Part shown: positions 53,093 to 63,608 of the stretch, in pieces
How the letters are laid out: the number at the start of each line of letters is the position of its first letter
Position numbering within the stretch: position 1 is the first letter of the stretch
From: Afipia sp.
GTDB lineage: Bacteria; Pseudomonadota; Alphaproteobacteria; Rhizobiales; Xanthobacteraceae
Direction: 5' to 3'
Length of the DNA: 64,000 bases
NCBI GenBank assembly: GCA_017308595.1
Contig: JAFKER010000006.1
Coordinates: 124,001-188,000, forward strand
Made by a program: the position numbers and the translations under genes
The notes under the pieces: generated by a model
The model's input: the letters and a program-made list of their open reading frames with translations, nothing else
What the model was told of the DNA's origin: nothing
Database searches by the model: none

Positions 53093-56089
53093 ATGTCCGA
53101 CAAGCCTCAAAAGCCCGCCGCCCCCAAAGCCGACGGCAACGATTACGCCAGCACTCTTTATCTGCCGCAGACGGACTTCCCGATGCGTGCGGGCCTGCCG
53201 CAGCAGGAACCGAAAATTCTCGACCGCTGGAACGAGATCGATCTCTACGGCAAGCTGCGCGAGAGCGCGAAGGGCCGCGCGAAATTCGTGCTGCATGACG
53301 GCCCGCCCTACGCCAACGGCAACATCCATATCGGCCACGCGCTCAATAAGATCCTCAAGGACGTGGTGACGCGCAGCCAGCAGATGCTCGGCTTCGACTC
53401 CAACTACGTGCCGGGCTGGGATTGCCATGGCCTGCCGATCGAATGGAAGATCGAGGAAGAGTACCGCTCCAAGGGCAAGAACAAGGACGCGGTGCCGATC
53501 ATCGAATTCCGGCAGGAATGCCGTGCATTCGCTCAGAAGTGGGTCGACATCCAGCGCGAGGAATTCAAGCGCCTCGGCGTGATCGGCGACTGGTCACATC
53601 CCTATATGACGATGACCTTCCCCGCCGAAGCACAGATCGCACGCGAACTGATGAAGTTCGCCGCCAACGGCACGCTCTATCGCGGCAGCAAGCCCGTGAT
53701 GTGGAGCGTGGTCGAGAAAACCGCGCTGGCCGAAGCCGAAATCGAATACGAGGACTACACCTCGGACGCGGTGTGGGTGAAGTTTCCGGTCAACGCCGCG
53801 CATGGCCGCCTTGCCCAAGCCTCGGTCGTGATCTGGACCACCACGCCCTGGACTCTGCCCGGCAACCGCGCCATCAGCTTCTCGCCAAAGATTTCCTATG
53901 GCCTCTACAAGATCACCGATGCGCCCGCCGACAACTGGGCCAAAACCGGCGATCTGCTGATCCTCGCTGACAAGCTCGCCGAAGACGTGTTCAAGCAGTC
54001 GCGCGTGACGTCTTACGAAAAGGCTGGCGACGTCTCCGCCGACATTCTCGACGCCATCGAGTGCAGCCATCCGCTCAAGGGATTGGCGGGCGGCTACGAA
54101 TTCGTTGTCCCGCTGCTGGCCGGCGATCATGTCACCGACGACACCGGCACGGGCTTTGTGCACACCGCGCCGAGCCACGGCCGCGAGGACTTCGATGTCT
54201 GGACCGCCAATGCGCGCGAGCTCGAAGCGCGCGGCATCAGCTCGGTCATCCCCTACACTGTCGATGCCGACGGCGCGCTGACCGAGCACGCGCCGGGCTT
54301 CACCGGCAAGCGCGTTCTCACCGACAAGGGCGAGAAGGGCGACGCCAACGAGGCCGTCATCAAGGCGCTGGTCGAGCGCGGCATGCTGCTGGCGCGTTCG
54401 CGCCTCAAGCACCAGTACCCCCATTCGTGGCGCTCGAAGAAGCCGGTGATCTATCGCAACACGCCGCAATGGTTCATCGCGATGGACAAGGACATCTCTG
54501 ACAACGGCAAGGCGAAGAACGGTGATACGTTGCGCGCGCGCGCGCTGCAGGCGATCAGCGTCACCCGCTGGGTGCCCGAGCAGGGCCAGAACCGCATCAC
54601 CGGCATGATCGCCGGCCGTCCCGACTGGGTGATCTCGCGCCAGCGCGCCTGGGGCGTGCCGATCGCCGTGTTCGTGCGCGAGAAGGGCGACGGCTCCGCG
54701 GAAATCCTGCAGGACGAGGCCGTCAACACGCGCATCGCCGATGCCTTCGAAAAGGAAGGCGCGGATGCGTGGTACGCAGACGGCGCGCGCGAGCGTTTTC
54801 TTGGATCGCACGCCAACGAGCAGTGGCAGAAGGTCAATGACATCTGCGACGTCTGGTTCGACTCCGGCTCGACGCACGCTTTTGTGCTGGAAGACCCGGT
54901 GCACTTCCCCGGCCTTGCGGGCATCAAGCGCAAGGTCGATGGCGGCAACGATACTGTCATGTATCTGGAAGGCAGCGACCAGCATCGCGGCTGGTTCCAC
55001 TCCTCGCTGCTCGAATCCTGCGGCACGCGCGGACGCGCGCCTTATGATGTGGTGCTGACTCACGGCTTCACGCTGGACGAGAACGGCCGCAAGATGTCGA
55101 AGTCGCTCGGCAACACCACCGATCCGGCAAAGGTCATCAAGGATTCCGGTGCGGACATCCTGCGCCTGTGGGTCTGCGCCACCGACTATTCCGACGACCA
55201 GCGCATCGGCCCGGAAATCCTCAAGAACACCATCGAAACCTATCGCAAGCTCCGCAACACCATCCGCTGGATGCTGGGCACGCTGCATCACTTCAAGCGC
55301 AGCGAAGCCGTGTCCTTCAGCGAAATGCCCGAGCTTGAGCAGCTGATGCTGCATCGCCTCAGCGAAGTCGATGCCATCATCCGCCCGGCCTATGCGAACT
55401 TCGATTACAAGACGGTGATCGCCACGCTGGCGAATTTCATGAACACCGAACTCTCGGCGTTCTATTTCGACATCAGAAAAGACACTTTGTATTGCGATCC
55501 GCCGTCATCGCTGGCCCGCAAGGCGGCGCTGACCACCGTGGACATTCTCTGCGACGCGATCCTGAAATGGCTCGCGCCCGCGATCAGCTTCACGGCGGAC
55601 GAAGCCTGGCGGATGTACCGCCCCGATGCCGAGCCGTCGGTGCATCTCACCACGTTCCGTGACGATCTGGAGCGTTTCCGCAACGACGCACTCGCGAAGA
55701 AATGGGAGACCATCCGCGACGTGCGCCGTGTGGTCACCGGCGCGCTGGAAGTCGAACGCGCCGCCAAGCGCATCGGCTCGTCGCTGGAAGCCTCGCCGCT
55801 CGTTTACGTGTCCGACAAGGCGATCTTCGCCACGCTCTTTGATGTCGATCTCGCGGAGGTCTGCATCACCTCGAACGCCATGGTCACCAATGAGGATGCG
55901 CCTGCCGGTGCGTTCACCTTGAACGAGGTGCCGGGCGTCGCCGTGGTGGTCGAAAAGGCGGTCGGCACCAAATGCGCGCGGTCATGGAAGATCCTGCCGA
56001 CGGTCGGCGAAGATTCGGATTATCCGGATGTTTCGCCCCGCGACGCGCAGGCGCTGCGTGAATGGAAGGCGCTGGGAGTCAGCGTGTGA
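53093..56089 (+). CDS. ileS: Isoleucyl-tRNA synthetase
   Basis: 998 residues. HIGH motif at 79-82 (HIGHALNK) and KMSKS at 667-671 (KMSKSLGNT), with the CP1 editing domain between them. The C-terminal anticodon-binding part ends without the four-Cys zinc finger of E. coli IleRS; only one Cys is near the end. The stop overlaps the GTG start of lspA. An upstream gap of 205 bases carries no T-box or other riboswitch that I could recognise. Confidence 0.97.
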   Translation: MSDKPQKPAAPKADGNDYASTLYLPQTDFPMRAGLPQQEPKILDRWNEIDLYGKLRESAKGRAKFVLHDGPPYANGNIHIGHALNKILKDVVTRSQQMLGFDSNYVPGWDCHGLPIEWKIEEEYRSKGKNKDAVPIIEFRQECRAFAQKWVDIQREEFKRLGVIGDWSHPYMTMTFPAEAQIARELMKFAANGTLYRGSKPVMWSVVEKTALAEAEIEYEDYTSDAVWVKFPVNAAHGRLAQASVVIWTTTPWTLPGNRAISFSPKISYGLYKITDAPADNWAKTGDLLILADKLAEDVFKQSRVTSYEKAGDVSADILDAIECSHPLKGLAGGYEFVVPLLAGDHVTDDTGTGFVHTAPSHGREDFDVWTANARELEARGISSVIPYTVDADGALTEHAPGFTGKRVLTDKGEKGDANEAVIKALVERGMLLARSRLKHQYPHSWRSKKPVIYRNTPQWFIAMDKDISDNGKAKNGDTLRARALQAISVTRWVPEQGQNRITGMIAGRPDWVISRQRAWGVPIAVFVREKGDGSAEILQDEAVNTRIADAFEKEGADAWYADGARERFLGSHANEQWQKVNDICDVWFDSGSTHAFVLEDPVHFPGLAGIKRKVDGGNDTVMYLEGSDQHRGWFHSSLLESCGTRGRAPYDVVLTHGFTLDENGRKMSKSLGNTTDPAKVIKDSGADILRLWVCATDYSDDQRIGPEILKNTIETYRKLRNTIRWMLGTLHHFKRSEAVSFSEMPELEQLMLHRLSEVDAIIRPAYANFDYKTVIATLANFMNTELSAFYFDIRKDTLYCDPPSSLARKAALTTVDILCDAILKWLAPAISFTADEAWRMYRPDAEPSVHLTTFRDDLERFRNDALAKKWETIRDVRRVVTGALEVERAAKRIGSSLEASPLVYVSDKAIFATLFDVDLAEVCITSNAMVTNEDAPAGAFTLNEVPGVAVVVEKAVGTKCARSWKILPTVGEDSDYPDVSPRDAQALREWKALGVSV

Positions 56090-56586
56090 GCCCTCTGTTC
56101 CGCACCGGATTGATCGCCGCCGTTGCAGCCCTTGTGCTCGATCAGGCGTCGAAACTCTGGCTGCTGAATGTGTTCGAACTCGGCCCGCGCGGCACGGTCC
56201 GGATCACGCCGTTTTTCGATCTGGTGCTCGCCTGGAATACCGGGATCAGCTACGGCTGGTTCCAGGATACAGGCCCGGTCGGGCAAACTGTCCTGCTGGC
56301 CTTCAAGGCGCTGGCGATCATCGTGCTGGGCGTCTGGATGGCCCGGTCCGGCACCCGGCTGGCGGTGATCGGCCTCGGGCTGATTATCGGCGGCGCCATC
56401 GGCAATACCATCGACCGGCTGGCCTATGGCGCGGTGGTCGATTTCGCCCTGTTTCATGCCGAGATCGGCGGAAAAACCTATAACTGGTACGTGTTTAACC
56501 TTGCGGACGTGGCTATCGTTGCCGGAGTGGCCGCCCTCTTGTATGACTCCTTTGTAATCCCGGATGCCGCAAAAAGGCCCCGATAG
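56086..56586 (+). CDS. lspA: Lipoprotein signal peptidase
   Basis: 166 residues from the GTG at 56086, which overlaps the ileS stop (GTGA). Four membrane helices; catalytic Asp119 ([12 protein letters not shown]) and Asp141 (FNLADVAI). Cleaves the signal of lipoproteins after Lgt has lipidated them. Confidence 0.96.
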   Translation: MSPLFRTGLIAAVAALVLDQASKLWLLNVFELGPRGTVRITPFFDLVLAWNTGISYGWFQDTGPVGQTVLLAFKALAIIVLGVWMARSGTRLAVIGLGLIIGGAIGNTIDRLAYGAVVDFALFHAEIGGKTYNWYVFNLADVAIVAGVAALLYDSFVIPDAAKRPR

Positions 56587-56705
56587 AAGGGGATAGGCTT
56601 GGTTCTCGCAATTTCGCTTGTGGCGTAATGGCTTGCGGTGAAATTGCCGCACTTCCGGCTGCAGGTTTTGGCACCGCGTTTGGACAACGGATCAGGATCA
56701 GCGCA

Positions 56706-57428
56706 ATGATTGGCGGCATCGGTTCAGGTTTGCATCTTTCATCTCGCCGCCCGGCGCGCGCGCTTCGCTTCGCCGCCGTTTTGCTTGGCGCGGGCCTGCT
56801 GCTCGGCACCGGCCCTCTTCACGCTCAGGATGAAGACAGCGACGAGCACAAGACGTTCGAAGAAAAGCTGATGGACAACCTGATGAGCGGCCTCGGCGGA
56901 AAGAAGCTGGAGGACGGTTCCATCGACTATCGCGAGCGCTCTCCGCTCGTGGTTCCGTCCAAGATCGATCTGCCTCCGCCGCAATCCGGCAAACCGAAAT
57001 ATGCGCCGAACTGGCCGAAGGATCCGGACGTCGCCGAGCGTGCGGCTGCGCGCGAGCGCGCCAAGCAGAAGCGCAAGACGCCCGAAGAAGAACGCATGCC
57101 GCTGATGCCAAGCGAACTCGCGCAACGCACCCCCAAGGGCAGCGGGTCTCAGGACACATCAAGCCCCGGAAACAACAACTCCAACTCGCCGACCATGATG
57201 ATGCCTTCGCAGCTCGGTTATGTCGGCGGCCTGTTCTCCAATCCGTTCGGCAGCAAGCAGACGGAAACGGAGAAATTCACGTCAGAGCCGGCACGCACCG
57301 AACTCACACAGCCTCCGAGCGGATACCAGACGCCATCGCCGAATTACGCTTACGGGGTCGGCCAGTTGAAGGCGCCGAAGGAAAAGTGCGACGCGGCCAG
57401 TGGCCGGTGCGAAAAGATCTGGGATTGA
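56706..57428 (+). CDS. Exported proline- and charge-rich protein
   Basis: 240 residues from the ATG at 56706. A signal peptide to about LHAQD, then a charged, Pro/Ser/Asn-rich mature part with low-complexity stretches (NNNSNS, TMMMPSQ) and a final Cys pair (KCDAASGRCEKIWD). Probably periplasmic and disordered. It follows lspA and precedes the M16 peptidase pair, a common arrangement in relatives. Confidence 0.75.
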   Translation: MIGGIGSGLHLSSRRPARALRFAAVLLGAGLLLGTGPLHAQDEDSDEHKTFEEKLMDNLMSGLGGKKLEDGSIDYRERSPLVVPSKIDLPPPQSGKPKYAPNWPKDPDVAERAAARERAKQKRKTPEEERMPLMPSELAQRTPKGSGSQDTSSPGNNNSNSPTMMMPSQLGYVGGLFSNPFGSKQTETEKFTSEPARTELTQPPSGYQTPSPNYAYGVGQLKAPKEKCDAASGRCEKIWD

Positions 57429-57557
57429 TGCCACGGCGTCATGATCGCGATCTTTCGCTGCTGATTTTCAGAATGTGATCGTTTCAGGTCCCGCGGCATC
57501 GCCTCTCGCGGATTTGAATGTTGTCCGGGCGATAAATCTGCGATCCGGTAGACCCTC

Positions 57558-58952
57558 ATGACAATCATCCGCTCCCGCTTCCTTCAGGCCATTACAGCGC
57601 TCGGCATCCTGTCCGCGCCGGTCACGCTTCAAACCGCATCGGCCCAAGGCCCGGCCGCGCCCGCCACCTTCACGCTTTCCAACGGCCTTCGTGTTGTGGT
57701 CATCCCCGACCGCCGCACCCCGGTGGTCACGCAAATGATCTGGTACAAGGTCGGCTCCGCCGACGAGACGCCGGGCAAATCCGGCCTCGCGCATTTTCTC
57801 GAACACCTGATGTTCAAGGGCACCGCCGCGCATCCGGCCGGAGAATTTTCCCAGCTCGTCTCGCGCATCGGCGGCAACGAGAACGCTTTCACCTCCTACG
57901 ATTACACCGCCTATTACCAGCGCGTGTCGCGCGACCAGCTCGCGACCATGCTGGCGTTCGAAGCGGACCGCATGACCGGACTCGTCCTCAAGGACGAGAA
58001 CGTGCTGCCGGAGCGCGATGTGGTGCTCGAAGAATACAACATGCGTGTCGGAAACAGTCCGGATGCGCGGCTGACCGAGCAGATCATGGCGGCGCTGTAT
58101 CTCAATCATCCCTATGGCCGTCCGGTCATCGGATGGCATCAGGAGATCGAGAAACTCAACCGCGAGGATGCGCTGGAATTCTACAAGCGCTTCTACGCAC
58201 CCAACAACGCAACCCTCATTCTTGCGGGCGATGTCAGCGTCGACGACGTGCGGCCGATGGTCGAAGCCGCCTATGGCAAGATCCCGCCGCAGCCTTCGAT
58301 CCCGCCGCGCCGAATCCGGCCGCAGGAGCCGACACCCGCCGGACCGCGCACCGTGACGCTGGCCGATCCACGCGTCGAGCAGCCGAGCGTGCGCCGCTAC
58401 TATCTCGTTCCATCCGCGGTCACGGCAGCACCGGAGCAAAGCGCCGCGCTCGAAGTGCTGGCGCAACTGATGGGCACCGGCAGCAATTCAATGCTCTATC
58501 GTGCGCTTGTCGTGGACAAGCCGCTCGCGGTGAGCGCGGGCGCCTGGTACCAGGGCACGGGAGTCGATCCGACCCAGTTCGGCATTTCGGCCTCGCCGAA
58601 ACCCGGCGTGGAATTCCCGCAGGTCGAGCAGGCCATCGATGAGGTGATCGCGAAGCTGGCGCAGGCTCCGGTGCCCGCCGAGGACCTCGAGCGCACCAAG
58701 ACCCAGATGATCGCGCAGGCCGTCTACGCGCAGGATAGCCAGACCACACTGGCGCGCTGGTATGGCGCGGCCATCACCGTCGGCCTCAGCGTCGATGATG
58801 TTCGCGCTTGGCCCGACCGGATTCGCGCCGTCACCGCCGAACAGGTCCGCGAGGCTGCGCAAAAATGGCTCGACAAGAAGCGGTCCGCCACCGGCTACCT
58901 GATCAAGGAGTCCGCAGCGGCAACCGCGAAGCGCGAGGAGAAGCGTTCGTGA
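57558..58952 (+). CDS. M16 metallopeptidase, catalytic subunit
   Basis: 464 residues with an N-terminal signal peptide (to about SAQG). The inverted zinc motif HxxEH is HFLEH (His79, Glu82, His83) and the third ligand Glu lies about 75 residues later (ERDVVLEEYN). Pitrilysin-like mitochondrial-type processing peptidase subunit. The next gene overlaps by GTGA and lacks the zinc motif, so the pair forms a heterodimer. Confidence 0.94.
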   Translation: MTIIRSRFLQAITALGILSAPVTLQTASAQGPAAPATFTLSNGLRVVVIPDRRTPVVTQMIWYKVGSADETPGKSGLAHFLEHLMFKGTAAHPAGEFSQLVSRIGGNENAFTSYDYTAYYQRVSRDQLATMLAFEADRMTGLVLKDENVLPERDVVLEEYNMRVGNSPDARLTEQIMAALYLNHPYGRPVIGWHQEIEKLNREDALEFYKRFYAPNNATLILAGDVSVDDVRPMVEAAYGKIPPQPSIPPRRIRPQEPTPAGPRTVTLADPRVEQPSVRRYYLVPSAVTAAPEQSAALEVLAQLMGTGSNSMLYRALVVDKPLAVSAGAWYQGTGVDPTQFGISASPKPGVEFPQVEQAIDEVIAKLAQAPVPAEDLERTKTQMIAQAVYAQDSQTTLARWYGAAITVGLSVDDVRAWPDRIRAVTAEQVREAAQKWLDKKRSATGYLIKESAAATAKREEKRS

Positions 58953-60322
58953 TCGTCACTCGCCGCCAATTACCGTCCATTGCCGCCGCACTTCTCGCTG
59001 CAGCAACCTCGCTTGCCACCTTCGCAACCCCGGCGGCTGCCGCGGCAAAGGTCCAGCGCGTCGTCTCGCCCGGCGGCATCGAAGCCTGGTTCGTGCAGGA
59101 CGCCACCGTGCCGCTGGTGGCGATGGAATACGCCTTCGCGGGCGGTTCGTCGCAGGATCCCGCAGGCAAGCCTGGGACCGGATCGTTCACCGCCAACATG
59201 CTGGACGAAGGCGCGGCAGATCTGGATTCGAAGACCTTTCACGAGCGCCTTGAACGCCGCGCCATCGAAATGAGCTTTTCGGTCACGCGCGACTATCTGC
59301 GCGGCTCGATGCGGATGCTGAAAGAACACAGCGACGAAGCGTTCGGCCTGCTGAAGCTGGCGCTGACATCCCCCCGGTTCGACAGCGAACCGCTGGAACG
59401 CGTCCGCGCGCAGATGCTGTCGAATGCGCGGCGCGAAAGCACCAATCCGGTTTCGATCGCGGGCCGCAAATTCTGGGAACAGGCCTACGGCACACATCCT
59501 TACGCACGCGCGCCGAATGGCTCGCTTGAAAGTCTTCCCACGATTCAGGCCGCCGATCTGAAAGACTATGCCAAGCGCGTGATCGCCCGCGACACATTGA
59601 AGATCGCCGTGGTCGGCGACATTACACCGGAAGCCCTCGGCAAACTGCTCGATTCCACCTTCGGCGCCCTGCCCGCCAAGGCAGACCTCGTGCCGGTGCC
59701 GATGGTCGAGGCCGCCAAACCGCCGAAGCATACGTCGGCCATCGTTGACGTGCCGCAGACCTCGGTGAATTTCGGCGGCCCCGGCATTGCGCGCAACGAT
59801 CCCGATTTCATGGCGGCCTATATCGTCAACCACATTCTCGGCGGCGGCACGCTCTCGACCCGGCTTTACAAGGAAGTCCGCGAGAAGCGCGGACTTGTCT
59901 ATTCGGTGTCGCAATCGCTGATCTGGATGAAGAAGTCGTCGCTGTTCGCAGGCTCCACCGCGACCCGCGCCGACAAGGCGAAAGACACCCTCGACACCAT
60001 CACTGCTGAAATTGCACGCATGGGCAACGAAGGCCCGACCCAAAAGGAACTGGACGAGGCGAAATCCTATCTCAAGGGATCGCAGATGCTGGCGCTCGAC
60101 ACCTCGTCGAAATTCGCCACCGCACTGCTACAGTATCAGATCGATGAACTCGGCATCGATTACATCGAGAAGCGCAACGCGATTGTCGATGCCGTCACGC
60201 TCGAAGATACAAAGCGTGTCGCCAAACGCATCTGGGGTCAGGGCCTGCTCAGCGTCAGCGTCGGCCGCGCCGCACAGGCGGCGACAGAGCCCGCAACCAG
60301 CACCGCGCCGAAGGCAAACTGA
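58949..60322 (+). CDS. M16 peptidase-like subunit without zinc motif
   Basis: 457 residues from GTG 58949, overlapping the previous stop. It has a signal peptide and the M16 fold, but the HxxEH site is replaced by NMLDEG, so it cannot bind zinc. It pairs with the active subunit as in mitochondrial processing peptidase alpha/beta. C-terminal glycine-rich loop (GGGTLSTRLYKEVREKRGLVYSV) is intact, as in substrate-binding subunits. Confidence 0.93.
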   Translation: MIVTRRQLPSIAAALLAAATSLATFATPAAAAAKVQRVVSPGGIEAWFVQDATVPLVAMEYAFAGGSSQDPAGKPGTGSFTANMLDEGAADLDSKTFHERLERRAIEMSFSVTRDYLRGSMRMLKEHSDEAFGLLKLALTSPRFDSEPLERVRAQMLSNARRESTNPVSIAGRKFWEQAYGTHPYARAPNGSLESLPTIQAADLKDYAKRVIARDTLKIAVVGDITPEALGKLLDSTFGALPAKADLVPVPMVEAAKPPKHTSAIVDVPQTSVNFGGPGIARNDPDFMAAYIVNHILGGGTLSTRLYKEVREKRGLVYSVSQSLIWMKKSSLFAGSTATRADKAKDTLDTITAEIARMGNEGPTQKELDEAKSYLKGSQMLALDTSSKFATALLQYQIDELGIDYIEKRNAIVDAVTLEDTKRVAKRIWGQGLLSVSVGRAAQAATEPATSTAPKAN

Positions 60323-60325
60323 CGC

Positions 60326-61273
60326 CTACTTGAACAGCGGCGTTCCGGGAATGAACGCGTCGAACGCCGCCCAGAACTGCTGCCGATAGCGGTCCTGCTC
60401 CTGCAGGATTTCATGCTTGGAGCCCGCGATCACCAGATGCGATCCGGCGCGGAGGTGATAGGCGAACTCTTCGATGGCGGCGGTCGAGACGATGGTATCG
60501 CTGCTCGCAGCCATCATCAGGATCGGCAGCCGTATCTGCGAAGGATAACTCGCCTCGCGAAACTCAACGATCGCCTTGAATGCGCTGTCGGCCCAGGCAA
60601 CGGTCGGTGACGCAATGCCGAGAGTCGGGTCTTCCTCATAGATCGCGGCATTGCGCGCATAGCGCACCGGATCGGACGTCAGCGGATTATTGACGAAGCT
60701 GTTGGTGCCGGTGAGTTCGCTGGTGCCGCCGGGCACGTAGTTGCCGCCCATGCCGAGCCAGCGCAGCGTGCGCACCAGAATGCGCGTCGGCAGCTTGGTG
60801 GCATAGCCGGGAAGATCGATCATCGGTGCGGACAACACCATGCGATCGAACCAGCGCTTGCCGGCATGCGCCACCCGCAGCATCACCGCGCCGCCCATGG
60901 AATGAGCGAGTGCGTAATAGGGCGGCGGACAATCCGGCATCATCACCTGCTGCACGAAGGTTTCGACATCGACCTCGAAGTCGGAAAACCGGTGCACGTA
61001 ACCCTTACGGGGATCGCGCAACTGCCGCGAGGAATGGCCCTGCCCGCGCCAGTCGATCATCGCCACCGCAAAGCCGCGCTCGCGCAACTCGCGCACCGTC
61101 TCGAAATATTTCTCGATGCTCTCGCCGCGTCCGGTGAACACGCAGACCGTCCCCTTGCGATTGGCGGGGGGCTGCCAGCGCGCAAAGCGCAGTTCGGCGC
61201 CGTCGGGCGTCTTGATGGTCCCGCTGACGACATTGTCGGGAACGGGATTGGCGGGAATGGAAACGAGCGTCAT
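60326..61273 (-). CDS. Alpha/beta hydrolase, lysophospholipase-like
   Basis: 315 residues, no signal peptide. The nucleophile is Ser125 in AHSMGG, with an oxyanion region FTGRGES. Resembles the PldB/monoacylglycerol lipase group (DWRGQGHSSR). Converges with the M16 gene at 3 bases. Confidence 0.9.
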   Translation of the reverse strand: MTLVSIPANPVPDNVVSGTIKTPDGAELRFARWQPPANRKGTVCVFTGRGESIEKYFETVRELRERGFAVAMIDWRGQGHSSRQLRDPRKGYVHRFSDFEVDVETFVQQVMMPDCPPPYYALAHSMGGAVMLRVAHAGKRWFDRMVLSAPMIDLPGYATKLPTRILVRTLRWLGMGGNYVPGGTSELTGTNSFVNNPLTSDPVRYARNAAIYEEDPTLGIASPTVAWADSAFKAIVEFREASYPSQIRLPILMMAASSDTIVSTAAIEEFAYHLRAGSHLVIAGSKHEILQEQDRYRQQFWAAFDAFIPGTPLFK

Positions 61274-61347
61274 GGGGGCCGATCAGCCAAAGGGAATCAT
61301 CAAATTCGAAAGAGATATTGCTGACAAAAAGAGGGGCCGGGAACCCT

Positions 61348-61375
61348 CTTGAACGTCACAAGGTCCCTCCCATAT
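61348..61375 (+). promoter_or_regulatory. Sigma-32 (RpoH) type heat-shock promoter
   Basis: -35 CTTGAAC (61348-61354) and -10 CCCATAT (61369-61375) with a 14-base spacer match the RpoH consensus. They precede the ROSE element and hsp20. Confidence 0.75.
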
Positions 61376-61381
61376 CAGTTT

Positions 61382-61562
61382 CGTGCAGGCCAGTTAAGGC
61401 TGCACGCAGAACGAAAACCCGGCCCAATGGCGGGTTGTCTGCTCTTTGCAAAAGAGTGACGCGTTGTGCATGCGAGACGATCCTTGAGGCAGCGGTCACG
61501 CTGTCCGAAAGCCCCTCCGTCCCGCCTGAGAACGCGCCGGTCGCTCACTTTGGAGGACTAAC
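61382..61562 (+). promoter_or_regulatory. hsp20 leader with ROSE RNA thermometer
   Basis: The 3' hairpin pairs the ribosome binding site (GGAGGA, 61552-61557) with a UCGCU box (61541-61545), the UYGCU core of ROSE elements. One G is bulged, GUC pairs with GAC outside, and the loop is six bases. Such a stem melts on heating and frees the SD. ROSE elements control hsp genes in Bradyrhizobium and relatives. The 5' hairpins upstream are less clear. Confidence 0.85.
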
Positions 61563-62024
61563 ATGCGTCAATTCGATCTCACCCCCTTCTATCGTTCCAC
61601 CGTCGGTTTCGACCGTCTGTTCTCGCTGCTCGACCAGTCGTCCAGCGAAAGCTCGCCGGGCTATCCGCCCTACAACATCGAGCGCACCGGTGAGAACAAT
61701 TTCCGGATTTCCGTCGCCGTCTCCGGCTTTTCCCCGAATGAAATCTCGATCGTCGCCAAGGAAAACACCCTGACGATCAAGGGAGAAAAAGCCTCCAACG
61801 AGAACGGCCAGACCGCTGAAGTGCTCTATCGCGGAATCGCCTCGCGCGCTTTTGAGCGTCAGTTCCAGCTTGCCGACTTCGTCCAGGTGAAGAACGCCTC
61901 GCTCGAGAATGGCCTGCTTCATGTCGATCTCGTCCGCGAGATTCCCGAAGCTGCCAAGCCGCGCCAGATTCCGATCACCTCCGCGGCGCCCGTCCAGAAG
62001 GTGGCCGAGCAGGTCGCGGCCTAA
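61563..62024 (+). CDS. Small heat-shock protein, Hsp20/IbpA family
   Basis: 153 residues. Alpha-crystallin domain about 35-125 (YNIERTGENNFRISVAVSGFSPNEISI, ASLENGLLHVDL) and a C-terminal IxI motif (QIPI) for oligomer formation. ATP-independent holdase that keeps unfolding proteins soluble. Expression is set by the RpoH promoter and the ROSE thermometer upstream, and transcription ends in the hairpin at 62056. Confidence 0.95.
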   Translation: MRQFDLTPFYRSTVGFDRLFSLLDQSSSESSPGYPPYNIERTGENNFRISVAVSGFSPNEISIVAKENTLTIKGEKASNENGQTAEVLYRGIASRAFERQFQLADFVQVKNASLENGLLHVDLVREIPEAAKPRQIPITSAAPVQKVAEQVAA

Positions 62025-62055
62025 CCCTCGCGCTTATCGAACCTCCCCGACTGCA

Positions 62056-62084
62056 AACGCCCCGGTGCCCCGGGGCGTTTTTTT
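62056..62084 (+). terminator. Strong intrinsic terminator after hsp20
   Basis: 10-bp stem AACGCCCCGG/CCGGGGCGTT with a 4-base loop, then a T-run (seven T including the stem end). Confidence 0.92.
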
Positions 62085-62113
62085 GTGTCAGGCCGGTCTC
62101 CTCTTGAACTGGA

Positions 62114-62986
62114 TTACTCCAGCGTCTGGACGTCAGGCATCGCCTGCGTCGGCCAAAGCTTCAGCGATGACGGTGCAGATGCTCCGGCAACACCGACGGT
62201 TGTGGCAGGCTTGTTCTCTGCGACGACCGGCTTGGCCCCGACCGGAACGGCCGCCTGCTGAGCAGGCGCTGCAGCCGTTGACGTGGTTGCGACCCCCGTT
62301 GTTGGTGCAGACTGCGCATTGCGGTTCGCCGTCTTCGGCGCCGGGCGTGATGCCGCCTTCGGGACCGAGACCGGCGGACGCGGCGCATGACGCAGATCCA
62401 GCAGCGACCCGCGGCGGTTTTCATATCCGGCATAGGCCACCGGCGGCGGGCCGGGCGGACCATAAGCCGCCATCAGCCGCTCATCGACGGCCTGTGCCGG
62501 GATGAAACGGATGATCTGCCCGGTGCGGGCATCGATAATCAGGCGGCCATCCTCGCCGGAGCGGTCAAGCGCCGCGACCGTGTAAATCCAGCCGCGCTGG
62601 GTGACCCGGCCCAGCGGAGAGAAACCACCCGACCGCAACACCGACATCACCTGATCCGGCGGCAGCATCGGACGCGCTGCAGGTCCGGATCGCGCATAGC
62701 GTGACGACGGGATCACTGCCGATCGTCCGGCTCCATATGGCCCCGGCATATAAGGGCGCTGCACGTAAGGCCGCTCCTCATAATACCGCTCGCTACGGGG
62801 ATCATAGACGGGAGGCGGCAGCGGGCCATCGTCCTCCAGCACCCGCGGCATCGGAATATGGATATCATCCACTATCGGCAGATCGTCCGCAGCCGAGGCC
62901 GGAGAGACGGCTAGTGCCCCGGCCGCAAAAACTACCCCGGCCGCGAGTGCGGGCCGGATCACCCTCGAAAACAGCATCATCACCAT
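62114..62986 (-). CDS. Exported proline-rich protein of unknown function
   Basis: 290 residues from the ATG at 62986 (GGGGAG upstream). Signal peptide to about ASAAD. The central part (about 105-165) is a small domain with LPPDQVMSVLRSGGFSPLGRVTQRGWIYTV and ARTGQIIRF, resembling a PepSY-like fold. Both flanks are Pro/Tyr-rich and Ala/Pro/Thr-rich and disordered. Possibly periplasmic; no catalytic motif. Confidence 0.8.
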   Translation of the reverse strand: MVMMLFSRVIRPALAAGVVFAAGALAVSPASAADDLPIVDDIHIPMPRVLEDDGPLPPPVYDPRSERYYEERPYVQRPYMPGPYGAGRSAVIPSSRYARSGPAARPMLPPDQVMSVLRSGGFSPLGRVTQRGWIYTVAALDRSGEDGRLIIDARTGQIIRFIPAQAVDERLMAAYGPPGPPPVAYAGYENRRGSLLDLRHAPRPPVSVPKAASRPAPKTANRNAQSAPTTGVATTSTAAAPAQQAAVPVGAKPVVAENKPATTVGVAGASAPSSLKLWPTQAMPDVQTLE

Positions 62987-63608
62987 GGCTCCCCTGTTGT
63001 CCCTGAGCGGCTCTGCGGCCGCCTGAGGTCCAAGCCACAGCGTCGATGTTGAATTCGGCGGAGCTAGGACCGGATCACGGCGGGATTGCCCTAATCCTGA
63101 GGCACGAGCGTTGGCGGAGAGCGCTGTCGCCGCGCATCGCAGTGTCCCGACCCGGAAAGTCATCGTCCCGGCTGCCCTTTCGGGGCGGGTTCTGGCTGTC
63201 CGGTTCACCGAAAATGCTGATTCCAGAGTGGTTTTTCAGCTTTCGTTCGCCCGACCAGATCCCTTGCCGGGACCGGCACAGACACGCAAACCTACATACG
63301 GGAGAGGGACTCCCGAACGCTTGTATGATAGGAAAAAGTTTGGCAATCTGGATGTTAGGACAGGATCACTGTCCCAATTTCCGGGTCTATTCCGGCACGG
63401 CGTTTGCAGCGCCGGTAATATTCGCAGGCCGCTCGGCAGCCGGAAACGGCGCGCGCGAACTGCACTTTCGAAAGCAAGGCTCGTGACAACGCGAGCGGTG
63501 GCCCCGAGGATTTCCTCAAACGGAAATTTCCGACGGGTGCCGTGAACGCCGAAGCTGCGGCCAAAATGAGTAAAAATAGACTGCCTCTAAAGAGGCGTGA
63601 GGATGAGA
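62987..63608. other. Long intergenic region before gltB
   Basis: 622 bases between divergent genes. Contained are a 6-bp inverted repeat GGACAG/CTGTCC (63358-63374) and a small hairpin GCCTC/GAGGC (63583-63596) just before the gltB ribosome binding site. Several frames overlap on both strands, none with a start signal or recognised motif. Confidence 0.6.

Noticed and set aside
63046-63545. Plus-strand frames before gltB
   Set aside because: Overlapping frames without start signals or motifs in a region divergent to two real genes.
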